DNA of 64,000 nt from Capsicum annuum (GCF_002878395.1 NC_061121.1:43922023-43986022), one strand, 5' to 3'. Numbered from the stretch's first letter, positions 11,400 through 23,590 are shown. Translations and numbers: made by a program. The notes: a model not told the origin generated them from the letters alone.

Positions 11400-12125
11400 T
11401 CCTGGTACTTTTTTTTTTCTGCAACAAATGAATTATCTGATACAACAGATAAACCATCTAATGAAACAACTGAACCAGCTGATGCAACAGATGAACCATC
11501 TGACGCAACATATGAAAATCTGATACAACAAATGGAAATCTGATGCAACAATAAAAATCTGATGCAAAATATAAACAATCTAACATATCATTCCTCTGTT
11601 GTGATAGACGACTCTTCTGTTTGAAATAAACATAAACAATATTGACAGTTGATAGTAGTTCCAACAGATTACTTATTTGGCAATAGATGAGTGATCTGTT
11701 TTTATTGTTTCCAATAGATTTCTCATTCTTTGCAACATGTTAGTTATTTGTCCCAACAGATAACCTACCTAGTGCAACAGATGAGTTATCTATTTTTACT
11801 GTTTCCAATGGATTACTCATTCGTTGTAATAGGTTGGTTATATGTCACAATAGATAACCTATTTGGTACAATAGAGGAGTGACCTGTTTCAATAGATGAG
11901 TGAGCTTTTTTCATTATTTTCAACGAATTACTCATCTGCTGCAATAGGTTGATTATATGTCATAACAGATAACATACCTGGTGCAACAGATCAGTTATCT
12001 ATTTCAACAGATAAGTGATATATTTTTATTGTTGTAACAAATTACTCATTCATTGCAACAGGTTAGTTATATGTTGCGACATATAATATACCTGGTGTAA
12101 TAGATGTGTGATCTATTGGAACTGT
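11400..12125. repeat. CAACAGATGA / TCATCTGTTG motif cluster (left MULE spacer)
   Basis: Dozens of variants of CAACAGATGA and its complement TCATCTGTT recur every 15-40 bp, many in facing pairs that form imperfect palindromes. Similar clusters lie at 13360-13665, 15335-15470, 17965-18120, 18990-19120, 20275-20570 and 21295-21390. They therefore fill the spacers and introns around the two Ulp1-like genes and spare their exons. Confidence 0.85.
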
Positions 12126-12223
12126 TATTTTACTGTTGTACATGTCAGATATACTGTTATCCCTTTTTAATGATGCATTAATCAGTTATAATCTATTTTA
12201 TGTTCTTGTTATTTTTAGATTAT

Positions 12224-15086
12224 ATGGTTCCTAAAAGAAAAGAAATAGAATCAAGTCCAAGTAAATGAACAAGTGAAGCAGCTAGGCTACATCCACCACT
12301 CTATGAGCTTGCTTTACAAGCGTTATCTCAATTAAAAGCAGAAGATAATGAACATATGGAGAATGAATATTTTAAAAAAGATGATCCAAATACTAATACC
12401 CCTTCCACCGAAGAGTTGGACAAAACCTTCTGTGAGAATTCAGTGCGATAATACTACAAATTTAATGGGTGATTTCGTGGTTAAGTCAGCCATGGATAAA
12501 TATTTTGACGCCTTCATAAAAATACTATGAGAACAAAATTTGGAAGCTTATTTTGGGGACAACTGCTTTGGACAATATCTTGATTTGCCGGAGGACAACA
12601 TGCTCGTTTCCAAATAAAAATGGTATATGATCTTCTCAAATGTAGGTTTATGTATGAAAACAAAGATGAGATGGATGAAGTGTGGATAAATTACTGTGGC
12701 ATGTCTGTTTGTTTTGGTTGGAGAGAGTTTTCCGTAGTTACTGGATTAAAATATTATCCTTCATCTCCTTCTCAAGTTATACCGATTCTAACCCTAAAAA
12801 AGTACTCCGTACACCCGAAAAAGGCAAAGGCAAGTCGAGTGATCGTGATAACTCGATGTCCCTTGTTGGTCCAAGCTTTAAAATATAAATTTGATAGAAG
12901 CGTTGACTTGTTGTTGTTGAAAATGGTAGTGGTAGTAGTGCTGCTGTTGGGGCTAATGATGTTCCTCTTATAATTTTTGAAACAAGAAACCATTATGATT
13001 ATGATTATACTGGTTATAAATATTTTTCCACTTCTAGCGAATGTTTGGTATGGAAATTTCAAGTCTGCAAGATGAAATATGGAGTGATTAATTCTATTAA
13101 TGCATTAACTGCTTCTGTAAAGAAAATGACATCTAAGAGGGGTGTCATTCCATCAAAGAAAATTTCATATCCATACACCCCACTAGAGATCAAGGTGGCT
13201 AAGAGGAGAAAGAATGAAATTTCCAAGGCACCATCAAGCATCGAAAAAAGAAAAATTATAACTCCTCTATCTTTGTCTTGCACTTTTGATCATTGTACAA
13301 GGGCCACAAGAGAGCAACATGAGCCGAAGAAGGTGAATGTATATCATCTATTCCAATAAACAAACAGACACATACCTATTTCAACAGATGATATATCTGC
13401 TGAAAATTATCAAACAGATATATACATTTGTTACAACTATCGTCTAACCTGTTGCATCAGATGCGTTATCTATTACAACATATGTCCATCTATTTCAGCA
13501 AATCAAATAGGTCTTCATACTCTTTTTAATTTGTACCAACAGATGAGTCATATGTTGCAACAAATAGGTTATCTATTTGAAATTATTGCACAACTCCATT
13601 TTACCTATTCGAATTTGACCCAATAGATGATCCATCTGATGCAATAGATAGATAATTTGTTGTATATCTATGATTAACATTGATAATTCTGGCTTTCCAC
13701 GTGAGTGTTATCGTAGAAGCTACTGCTGAACAACATAATATCACAGTTGATAATCCATCAACTGCTTTCATAGAAGAAGAAAAAGTGGAGCCTATCAGTC
13801 TGAGAGGATGGAAGAATTACCCGTTTAAAGAGTTCAACATCTTGGACGAGGCTCCAAAATAACTAACAAACTTGATGAATGACTATTTAGAATGGATCGC
13901 CGATGGGTTGTTAAAGCATCATGCCGGCAGGTACATAAATCATTTTTAAAGATACTGATTTATACAATTCTTGTTGTAAAAATATGACATTAACATATAT
14001 AAATCATGTTGAAAATAAAATGATGAACACTACAAAGTGAACAAATCAAGTCTTGATTTTTATATGTTCGACTTTTTTTGTTGCACATCCTGGAATGAAG
14101 GATTGGTTATATTTGATGTCATAGTCCCAAACTTGCTGAAATGATGATATTTAAATGCCATATATATTACTATTATTAATACTTTATTTGACTACATTTG
14201 TTTATTAATTTTACTATCACATAATCTGAAATGTTTGATAATATATGAAACACATTGATGTAATTTTTTTCTACCTCTGAAAAAAGGTCAAGTTGCTAAC
14301 ATAAGAACAATACAAATACACGACAGATAATTGTTTGTACAAAGTTTACATCAATAATGCCTACGATAGGTTTTGCAAACAATCGCCGGAAGTTTTTTGA
14401 AATGAGAAATGCTTAATAAACATCATCAAAGGTTTTAGCATTCCAGCTAGCTTACCTTGGCATTTGGTCGATGAAGTGTATATCCCAATCTATTATGGTG
14501 ATGAATTTCATTGGATTTTGGCTGTCGTTGTTCTAAAGGAGAGGAGCATTTGAGTTTATGACTCAATGTCATGGAGAAGACGTTTTGGGCCATTGTTTGA
14601 GTCTGAGATACAAAAGTTAGCCAAAATATTACCTACTTACCTTGACATAATGGACTTTATGGACCAAAAGGTTCTTACAATCAGCGATTGAATCATTAAG
14701 GGATAAAATAGGTAATCTATTTGATGTAGAATATGTTAAAGGAATTACTCAACAACCTATTGGTAGCCTGTAAGTACCATGATTTAGTTTCATTTCATAA
14801 ATTTCACAATGCTTATATTAATTTCAAGATATGAATTATCTATTTTTTAAAACGCAGGGATTGCGATCTTTTTATTGCCACTTTCGCCGAAGTATCAAAT
14901 GATGGATTACAAGTATCAAATGATGGACTTGTTACCGAATCACTCTGCAAAAGATATGCTTCTCTTTTATGGAAACACGGAGAAGCGAAAGAGAAAAAAC
15001 CATCCGCAAGTGACATTAAAGATCCATGACGACCATAGTCGAAGTTCATAGCACTGGATGAAGAACAACTTGTCCATATTGAGTAG
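12224..15086 (+). pseudogene. Ulp1-like cysteine protease gene of the MULE (left copy), broken
   Basis: Starts MVPKRKEIESSPSK and then meets a TGA at 12266-12268. Fragments in shifted frames follow: LMGDFVVKSAMDKYFDAF (about 12460); a DUF1985-like stretch with FMYENKDEMDEVWINYCG and CFGWREFSVVTGLKYYP (12650-12760); then MTSKRGVIPSKKISYPYTPL (13127 on). The last exons hold the Ulp1 C48-type catalytic pattern: His in FHWILAVVVLKER (14509-14511), Asp in VYDSMS (14560-14562, just after an in-frame TGA), and Cys in DCDLFIATF (14862-14864). The Cys exon follows an 88-bp intron, 14770-14857, GTAAGT...CGCAG. Known Ulp1/SENP enzymes cut SUMO from proteins; MULE copies have no established role. The triad residues survive, but stops, frameshifts and a deletion after 12880 make it non-functional. 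Confidence 0.75.
13360..13665. repeat. CAACAGATGA motif cluster (intron of left Ulp1-like gene)
   Basis: Repeated words such as CAACAGATGA, ATCTGTTG-like and CAATAGATGATCCATCTG, lying between the PYTPL-coding exon and the exon that begins near 13690. Confidence 0.8.
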
Positions 15087-15471
15087 ATATTTATAGCTTG
15101 AGTCTGTCAAAGTAGTAACCTCTCCTTGAAAATTGTTGGCACCAAAGGTTAAATTGTTTATTTGATTGTAGAGTAGATCATTTGTACCCATAATATTTCT
15201 TTTACATTTCATTTATTTCTTGAGTTATTTCATGTAATTTTTGAAGGCTTCGATCTATTTTATGATGTCTATGAATATAATTTAATCCTTAGTTTTGAAC
15301 CAGTTAATTAAAATAGTATACTAGACTCAAATAAGACGATATATCTGTTGAAAGTTATTGAACAGATTTAGACATATATTGCAACATGTAGCTTATCTAT
15401 TGAAAATTATCAAATAGGTCTGCCTGCTATTTTGATTTTTTCCAATAAATTAACTATCATTTGAAATAGAT
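15087..15471. other. MULE sequence 3' of the left Ulp1-like pseudogene
   Basis: Non-coding. The last 130 bp again carry ACAGAT / ATCTGTTG words. It is interrupted by the solo LTR at 15472 and resumes at 17965 in the same motif style. Confidence 0.6.
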
Positions 15472-17964
15472 TGTAATACCCCGGGAAATTTTTTGTTAAA
15501 ATTCTGTGCGTAAACGTGTTGGGTTCTATCTTCTAGAATGAATTATAAATTTTTCGTAAGAAATGTCTTAGATTATGAACCACCATTGAGTAGAGTATTA
15601 AATAATATTTCCAACAATATGTGGATCATCTAAAATGTACACCCGAGCGACGAGTTATGAACATTCCGATTGAATTGTGAATAGTAGTGAACAGTAAAAC
15701 GTGCAGGAAAAAAGTACTGAGGCTTGGCATATTTTTTCTCCAACTTTAAATGACCATAAATCCTTGTACATAATGATTTGGGTGATCTACTATATATCAA
15801 TGGAAAGCTCTACGAGTCCTCTTTCTAATGAAATTGGTTTCATCCAATTTGTCGATCGGAGCAAAATGTTATGGTCGATCTACTTCAGCCTATCAAAAGC
15901 AAATTTTTTGGTCAACTTCAAACGATCATAACTCCTAGTACACAGTGTTCTGGGTGAGATACTATATATCAATGGAAATATATGAAAGTCCTCTTTCTAA
16001 TTAAATTAGTTTCATCTAATTTGGATATCGAAGTAAAACATTATGGTTGATCTACTTCAGACTATCAAAACAGTCCACCAAAGGACAGATTCGAGAATTA
16101 TTTAATTTTTAGGTGAGTTTTGGTCATTCTCCCTCACCCAAAATCAGTTCAAACCCTATATTAAAGCCTATTAGAAGCATTATATATTATATTCAATCAA
16201 ATTTCCTCAAAAAGAAAACCCTAAGCTCCTACATCCAACTTCAAGAACCTCCAAAGTTCACCATTAATTCTGCAAATTTATTCAAGATTCCAAGTTCCTA
16301 GTTCAAGAACTTCAAGAACCTCCAAAGTTCACCATTAATTCTGCAAATTTATTAAAGAATCTAAGTTTCTAGTTCAAGAACTCCAAGAACCATCATTCAA
16401 AGACACGATTAACATCTCAAAAACGAGTATCGATCTAAAGTTCATCATTCAAGGTATGTGGGGTTTTTCAACAAGAACTCTCTTTCGTTCTTGTGCCCAA
16501 AAGTAATTTTCTTTACAAAGGCATGATTTTTATTTGATTTTTTTATGAATTTGAAGCATGAACCCATATCTTATGATGATTATTATGAAATCTTGATGTT
16601 TATGATTTTGAAAGATGAATTTACATATGTGGAGATATAAAACATGGATCTTGAATGATATTTATAATGATTTTGATATTTGGGTCGTGAATCCCCATTG
16701 GAAATTGTGTTTTTTTTTTGAGAAAGTGTGTGTTATAAGCACATTGATGTTGAATATTTGAGATATTTTGAAGGATTTGACCTTTTGGTCTTAATGGAGT
16801 TGTTTTGAACTCGAGTGTGAAAGAAATTCACAACTTGGTTGATTTTGATAGATGGGAAGCATGGTGGCTCTCGATGTATATTTATATATTACTGAAATTG
16901 TTTTGTTGTGGATTGTCTTTGAAATGATCAAAGATAAGTCCAGGAGAAATCTTTAGCACCGAGTGGGAGGTATAAAGCGACCTTACTTCCCTAGAACTAC
17001 GTACCCCCGTAGGAGTGAGCCTGAGGCTGATTTATATAGTGATCACTAGTTTGTGTGGATTTGATATCGATAGTCCTACTCCGATGGCAAGGATAGGACG
17101 ACTCTTCCCGTTGTGGGTTGTACGTTGGACTCCATGTAGCTCACATGGTTTATGTCGGTTATAGGATATCCCAGTGTGTGTGTGTTTCCTTGTATCTATG
17201 GTGAACGGTGAAGTGATTTGAAAGTGGAATTGTGAAAGTTATTCTTTCAAAAGATTTAGATGATATTTACATTATGAGAATTGATATTCTTGATGAACTA
17301 AAAGTGATTGACAAATTATATGATGACTCACATGTGTTATTATACTTATTTCATCCTCTCATGATTATGATGATTTTCTTCGGGCTATGTGAGTATTTCA
17401 TACATCCTGCATATTTCTTATAAATATTTATGATGATGATGTTTATAAAACTACATACACCCCCATATACTCGATTCCTTTCCATGGTACTGACCCACAT
17501 CTTCGGATGTGGGCTGCATTTTCTCGGAATGTAGGTTCAGGTGCTCAGTTCCATGTTTGACAATGATTCTTCGGGCACGCTGTTCTACATCCTCTGTTGT
17601 GGTGAGTCCTCATGTTCCGAGGACGTGATGTCTAATGTTGGTTTCACGAAATTGTTTACATTTGATAACTGAGTATGAGTCAGGTAGGGAATGTTTCAAT
17701 GGCTCGCTGGTTTTATTGATTTTCTTAGAGTCTTGTCAGACTCATATAGATGTTGGGAGTTAACTAATAAGTTGTATTTTGTTATCTTTCTAAAATTCTT
17801 TTATTCTTGGATGATGATTACTCTGTTGATATTTGAGGGTTATTTATGAAAACCCCATTGATTTGTGTTGAATTGAATGAAAATGGATCAAAGGGTTAGC
17901 TTGGGGCTACTCGTAGCCTCAAGCACCGTGTGATGCTCTGGGACCCATTTTTTGAGGCGTTACA
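15472..17964. mobile_element. Solo LTR (gypsy-type) inside the MULE
   Basis: A 2,493-bp block starting TGTAATACCCCGGG and ending GAGGCGTTACA, with no gag or pol inside. Flanking 5-mers are TAGAT (15467-15471) and CAGAT (17965-17969), a four-of-five match consistent with an aged target-site duplication. Both flanks are MULE spacer. Two imperfect internal duplicates (about 15710-15890 versus 15910-16080, and 16240-16310 versus 16305-16380) are visible. Confidence 0.78.
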
Positions 17965-18218
17965 CAGATAGACTATATGTTGCAACAAATTATATATCTA
18001 TTGTGACAGATAGACTGAGAAACATCGCCTAATGCAACAAATGACCAACTCATTGCAATAGATAATCAATCTATCTCAACAGATATACTATATGTTACAA
18101 CAAATAGGCAATTTGTTGTATTATAAAAAATTCAACTTTCGTCAAACATAAAAAATTGCCACTACATTTAAAGTGGCTTAAAATGAAAAATTATTATGGT
18201 ATTTATTATTGTACATCT
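17965..18218. repeat. CAACAGATGA motif cluster between the two Ulp1-like genes
   Basis: CAACAAAT, CAATAGAT and CAACAGATATACTATATG words up to 18120, then an AT-rich tract leading to the 3' end of the right-hand pseudogene. Confidence 0.7.
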
Positions 18219-18989
18219 TCTTTATACACAGGCTCCAAGTATCTAGTTAGTACCCCATAAGCCTAGACCTCTTGCATTTTTTCTACAACGGCATTGTACA
18301 GACCGACCATTTCTGTGCCGGTCAGCAAACATTTGATGTATTCAAGCACGTACGACCTTCATGCAACACCAGTTTTATTTTTTTAAAGGTCCATGTCCTT
18401 GTTTTGACCTTCAAAATCCTGTGATTTCTTCTTCAACACTTCCGCTGGCAAATGATCCATCAGTTTACTCTAACTTAAAAAGTTGGGGATAAACTCTAAC
18501 AGTAGCTGCATATGAGTAAAAAAATCACAGTCATCGAAGACTGATAAATTGCAGTAATAAACCTTAATATTTCCCTCCTCGAGAAGTATCTCAACAACGA
18601 TAAAATGTATGACTTTCACATTCATAACTGCAAGAATTCTCTTTGCCTTGATACTTTTCTTGCCATATGGATATGGCCTCTTCCCTCTAATATAGTTAAT
18701 CATATCTTCATCCTATTCGTACATAGAAACTAACCAATCAAATTTTGGGTGATCGAGAATTTTAGCTATCCTAGTCAGATCATTGTACCTATTCTTGAAA
18801 TTATTGTAGAAGTTGAGGTCCATTCTCATATCGTCAACATCATAAGCATCCGAGTATGCTAATTGCTTGACCCTCATGAGGAAGATCATCAACATACTTT
18901 GAATAAGAAAATAATTTTTAAATAGGTTAGTAATAATAAAGAAGAAAAACATAGTGGAAAGATACAATGGATGGTCCATCTATTGAAGA

Positions 18990-19120
18990 GGGTTCTCTGA
19001 ATCTGTTCAAAGATTACCCAGCTAACATAACTTATTCAACGGATGTTTAATCTGTTGCAATAGAACCACCACCAGTTGCTCTAACATACACATCTGTTGC
19101 AATACATTACACATCTATTG
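18990..19120. repeat. CAACAGATG-type motif cluster (right gene, intron)
   Basis: Words such as TCAACGGATG, ATCTGTTGCAAT and ACACATCTATTGC repeat between coding blocks of the right-hand Ulp1-like pseudogene. Confidence 0.65.
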
Positions 19121-20274
19121 CGTAATTTCTTCTTCATGGAGTAAATTAGAAGGCTAGGTTAGGAAAATTAAACTTACCTTGTCTATGCACTACTCACGCA
19201 TATTTGTCATACTCTTGAAGTATTAGGTGTCAAACATATGCATGGTGTATTCTTGTGCAGATTTCTTCTTCTTGGCATACGTGGTATTTCGCAGTTCCTT
19301 CCTCTCTTCATCATCGCCAAGTGCCGCGTATATGTCCACCTTGTTCAGTGGCCCTTGAACTTTAACAACTTTTGGAGAGGATGGAGTTGCAATGTTTTTT
19401 GTTTTCATACTAGAGAGTATTTGGCTAATTTTTCTTTTCTTCCTCCTAAGCACCACTATAGGAGTGTATGGCTCCCTAACCTTCTTGGATGGTATGATAC
19501 CCCTCTTGGATTTCAATTTTTCGGTAGCTTCAACAATAACCTCTAATTTTTCAAGGAGTTTATCCAATCTATCCTAGCATAATTTGCATTTGCAATAAGA
19601 ACATAAGGGTAAAGAGGGGTGAGAGGGACCACTATAGGGGTAGGAGGGACCGGTATAAGGGAGAGATGGACTGTATAAGGGGTGATTTCAAATGTATTTA
19701 TTTTTTTATTGAGCATCAACATGATCATCATCATGACCGACATTAACATCAGCATCAATATGGCTACCATCAACATCAATAATTCCATCAGCAACACCCC
19801 AGAAGAAGCATCCAAATCTGCTAAACAGGATGGATTGAACTCATAATTCATTAGATGCTTTTTATGAATGTCAAATAAGTATCGTAGAGATAAAAATAAC
19901 TGGGGATATTATGTGATTTATTAGTATTATAAATCTTAGTTGGTATTACAAATATCCGATTCAAGTAGACAAAGAGATGCTTGATGTCTACGCGCGATAT
20001 TGCTTTCCTCAGCGTTGCAGTTGGTTGGTCATAAAGAGCTTCAACATTAGGCTGACCTTGCCTAACTGCTCTTTTTATGACTGTTGATCCAGCCAATTCC
20101 TTCTTTATTAACTCCACCATTGGGTCTGCTATTGTATCAACAAGACCTAGAGTAATGAAAGAAGTCATCCCCAACTCCTACTCAGTAGACATGATCCAAG
20201 GATGCACAACCTATAAAAAAGACAAATACATTTAAATTATATAATAATAGTTTGTAGTCCATTAGGTTACATGT

Positions 20275-20570
20275 TAACAAAGTCAACTTATACAATAGAT
20301 GATCTATCTGTCACAACAGCTGATCTATATGTCATAATAGATTAACAATATATTGTATCAGATTAGCCATTTATTGTATATTTTGCAATAGATGAGTAAT
20401 CTGTTGAGTCGGGTTTAGAGAACTAGAGCAACAGATGGTTAATCTGTTATGAAATATGGATTGCCCATCGTAATAGATTACCCATCTATTACACCAGTTG
20501 GAGTAGAAGAGTAAATTATTGTAACAGATGAACCATCTGTCACAACAGATGGCATATCTATTTCAATATC
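20275..20570. repeat. CAACAGATGA motif cluster (right gene, intron)
   Basis: Includes facing pairs such as CAACAGATGG / TAATCTGTTATG and AACAGATGAACCATCTGTC, the latter a near-perfect 19-bp palindrome-like unit at 20523-20541. Confidence 0.8.
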
Positions 20571-21382
20571 TTTCTTTTGGTCAAATTATTTTACTTGAAA
20601 GAAGACGTACCACATCATCTAGAGTGTTAAAGAGATTAGCCTTCTTAATTCTTGTACTGCTCTTTACAGCCAACCTCCTAAGGATCCTTGGATTTAAAAC
20701 CTCATCCGGGTAATCCTTGACCTGCTTTCGAAGAGAAGGAATGACTCAAATTCCCAAGCCTAAAATATGTAAACAGGAAGCAAGCAAAGAAAAGTCATCA
20801 AAAGGATTTCCCAGCTGACATTCAAGTACAAGATCACCAGTTAGTTCTGTAGGGTCATCTATCGGCATTGTAATTTGAAACCTATCAATACTAATAGTTT
20901 TGACAGCCTCATGCTGGGATTTCGATTTTAATTCATGCCCCATTAGTGATGCATTATCATCTTGTTTATCTTCTTCTTCCTCCTCACTTTTATTTTTCTC
21001 ATCAGCCTCTATATACCCTTCTCCACCTCCCGTTTCATAACTTTCCTCAACTTCATTTTTTCTCGAGTGAGATTGTTTAGGAAGTTCCTCCAAATCCATC
21101 TATACTCTAGCATTTTTTGTGAGGTAGTCAGAAGTTAATCCACCTTCAGTTTCTTTTCTTTTGGGAGACATCTTTTAACTACAAATAACTAAAAAACAAA
21201 AAATACATTACATTTGATGTTTGCATAATTTTTTTTTAAAAAGGTAAGACAAATTTCAATAAATTATTATACACCACATTATAAATAAATATTCCAACGG
21301 ATAACCCATCAGTTGTAACATATGGGGAATCTATTTGAAAACCTATTTAATATCTCCTAACAGATGTTCCACCAGTTGCAAC

Positions 21383-21725
21383 AGATGGACCACCAAGACC
21401 ACCACCAAGACCACTACCAACGCCGCTAAGATCACCAATAACACCACCAAGACCACCAATACCACCACCAAGACAACCAATACTACCACCAAGACCACTA
21501 ACACCACCACCAACTCACCACCAATTCCAATAATACCAATACCAACACCATCACCAAGACCACTGACACGAATACTAATGCCACTAATACCCGTACCAAG
21601 TCTACCAAAACTGCTACCACACCAATAATGCCACCAATATCAAGACCACCTACACCACCATCATGACCACCAATATCGACATCACTAACAATAGCCACCA
21701 ATATCACCACAAATACTATCCAACA
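21383..21725. repeat. ACC/ACCAAG-rich minisatellite
   Basis: Some 340 bp of short repeats of ACCACCAAG, ACCACCAAT and ACTACCA, very poor in G on the plus strand. It lies upstream of the start of the right-hand Ulp1-like gene. Long translated frames here (Thr-rich on +, Val/Gly-rich on -) are by-products of the repeat and are not genes. Confidence 0.85.
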
Positions 21726-22039
21726 ATACGATAAGTCAATGAAACACTGCAATAAAAACTAGGGTTTTCTCGGGTTTTTCTTATGTTTTTAGCATCAAAA
21801 CTCAAATGTTAACTCATTCTTAAAGATAATAAAACTAAAAGTCTTTTTTCATCATTAAAAGAAAAGCCCTAATTTTTAGAATAAAGAACAAATGTAGAAC
21901 TCTTCTCAAAATTTGTTACCTGCAAAGACAGAGAAAATGACGGATATAAGCGAGAATGAACTAAAAAATAATAGCTATGTGGTTGCAAATGGAAAAAAAA
22001 TCGATCTGTTTTGAAGGGTTGAGAAATATGTTTAGGAGT

Positions 22040-22165
22040 TGTTGTCTGTATTGTTGAGAGAGAAAGGAAAGAGTGAAAACTTGATATTTGAAATAATGAA
22101 ATATTTTTCCCACAAATGGATGACTTGTATGGGTTGATTTGTATTTTTGGAAAAAAAATGACAAT
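22040..22165 (-). repeat. Right terminal inverted repeat of the MULE
   Basis: Partner of 10690-10830, in opposite orientation. The best-preserved word is GGGTTGATTTGTATTTTTGG at 22134-22153. The satellite array begins within about 90 bp outside it. Confidence 0.55.
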
Positions 22166-22236
22166 TTTTGAAAATTTTAATTTGGTTTGAATTGATCTTA
22201 ATTATTTTTTTAAATTTTAAAAGATATGAATTATTT

Positions 22237-23590
22237 TAACTCATAGTGATCGATCAACGACTCGGGTTGGGCGGAACACAATACCAATATCATGCAATTG
22301 ATAAGACTCAATTGAAGTTGTAGTTGTCCCTATGTACTCATCCCTTATTCTAGATAAATCAATTTAGGTATTAGCTTAATAATAAGTTAATATGAACCAT
22401 TTCAACTCAGTTTGATTGATCGATAACTCAAGTTAGGAGGAACACAATACCAACATCATGTAATTGTAAAGAATTAATTGAAGTAGTTGACCCTACTTAC
22501 TCTTACTTAATTCTAGCTAAATCAATTTAGTTATCAGCTTAACATTAAGTAAATATGAATCATTTCAACTCAGAATGATCAATCAACTAATCGGGTCGGG
22601 GGAACATATACCAACATCATGCAATTACAAAGACTTAATTGAAGTTGTAGTTGACCCGATGTACTCATCCCTATTTCTAGTTAAATAAATATAGGTATTA
22701 TATTAACATTAAGTTAATAGTAATCATTTCAAATCAATGTGATTGATGACTCAGGTCGGCAGAAACGTAACACCAACATTATGCAATTGCAAAGACTCAA
22801 TTGATGTTGTAGTTGAACCTATGTACTCATCCCTATTTCTAGCTAAAACAATTTAGGTATTAGATTAACATTAAGTTAATATGAATAATTTCAACTCTGA
22901 GTGATCGATCTATGACTCAGGTCGGGAGGAACACAATACCAACATCATGCAATTGCAAAAACTCAATTAAAGTTATAGTTGACTCTATGTATTCATCCCT
23001 AGTTCTAGATAAATCAATTTAGGTATTAGCTTAAAAATAAGTTAATATGAACCATTTCAACTCAGAGTGATCAATCAACAAATCAGGTCGGGAGAAACAC
23101 AATACCAATATCATGTAATTATAAAGACTCAATTGAAGTTGTAGCTGACCCTATGTACTCATCCCTAGTTCTAGTTAAATCAATTTAGGTATTAGCTTAA
23201 AATTAAGTTGATATAAATTATTTCAATTCAGAGTGATCGATCAATGACTTGGGATGGGAGGAACGTAATTCCAACATCATGTAATTACGAAGACTCAATT
23301 GAAGTTGTAGTTGGCCCTATGTACTCTTCCCTAGTTTTAGCTAAATTAATTGAGGTATTAGTTTAACAATAAGTTACTATGAATCATTTCAACTCAGAGT
23401 GATTCATCGACGACTCGGGTCAGGAGGAACGCAATACCAACATCATGTAATTACAAAGACTCAATTGAAATTGCAATTGACCCTAGGTACTCATCCCTAG
23501 TTCTAGCTAAATTAGTTTAAGTATTAGCTTAAAAATAAGTTAATACAAATCATTTCAACTCAAAGTGATCAATTGACGGCTCGAGTCGGG
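22237..23590 (+). repeat. Satellite-like tandem array, about 164-bp unit, about 8 copies
   Basis: The landmark ACTCAGAGTGATCGATCAA (or variants) recurs near 22240, 22407, 22570, 22732, 22896, 23060, 23227, 23392 and 23556, a period of 162-167 bp. Each unit also holds GGAGGAACACAATACCAACA, AGACTCAATTGAAGTTGTAG, CTATGTACTCATCCCTA and ATTTAGGTATTAGCTTAA in the same order. Copies differ at roughly 10-15% of positions by eye. No coding frame is seen. The array begins just outside the MULE's right end and stops at a GTCGGGAGG where the inverted repeat begins. Confidence 0.92.

Larger units (their letters stand above)
18219..21171 (-). pseudogene. Ulp1-like protease gene of the MULE (right copy), broken
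   Basis: The minus-strand start MSPKRKETEGG at 21171 matches the start of the left gene. An acidic run (EEEEEDKQDD) and MPIDDPTELTGDLVLECQ (about 20800-20870) follow, then QVKDYPDEVLNPRILRRLAV (about 20640-20725). Next come MTSFITLGLVDTIADP and RAVRQGQPNVEALYDQ (20000-20174), then KSKRGIIPSKKVREPYTPIV (19450-19520), a close relative of the left gene's sequence. The protease end is at 18219-18900, with RGKRPYPYGKKSIKAKRILA and catalytic His in VIHFIVVEI (18605-18607). The expected Asp is Tyr (VYYCN, 18554-18556). The Cys motif is not recognisable near TGVA*RSYVLEYIK. In-frame stops and spacers with CAACAGATG words break it. It is convergent with the left copy and clearly diverged from it. Confidence 0.7.
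10650..22210. mobile_element. Mutator-like element (Kaonashi/KI-MULE type) with two Ulp1-like genes
   Basis: Both ends carry long, poorly conserved terminal inverted repeats. The left one has CAAAAATACAAATCAACCCA near 10736-10755. The right one has the same word on the opposite strand near 22133-22152, and the match extends weakly for about 100 bp either side. Inside are two convergent genes, both starting M-x-PKRKE and both ending in Ulp1-like protease domains. They are embedded in spacers full of CAACAGATG words. Plant MULEs that carry Ulp1-like peptidase genes are known as Kaonashi elements. No mudrA-like transposase is visible; 15087-18219 holds a solo LTR instead. Outer limits are approximate and the expected 9-bp target duplication was not resolved. 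Confidence 0.65.

Noticed and set aside
21335..21752. Thr-rich (+) and Val/Gly-rich (-) frames of 84-97 residues
   Set aside because: Products of the ACC-rich minisatellite, with no domain and no start context.
22237..23590. Centromere
   Set aside because: Only about eight monomers, no known centromeric family recognised, and no centromere-specific retrotransposon seen. Called a satellite-like array only.
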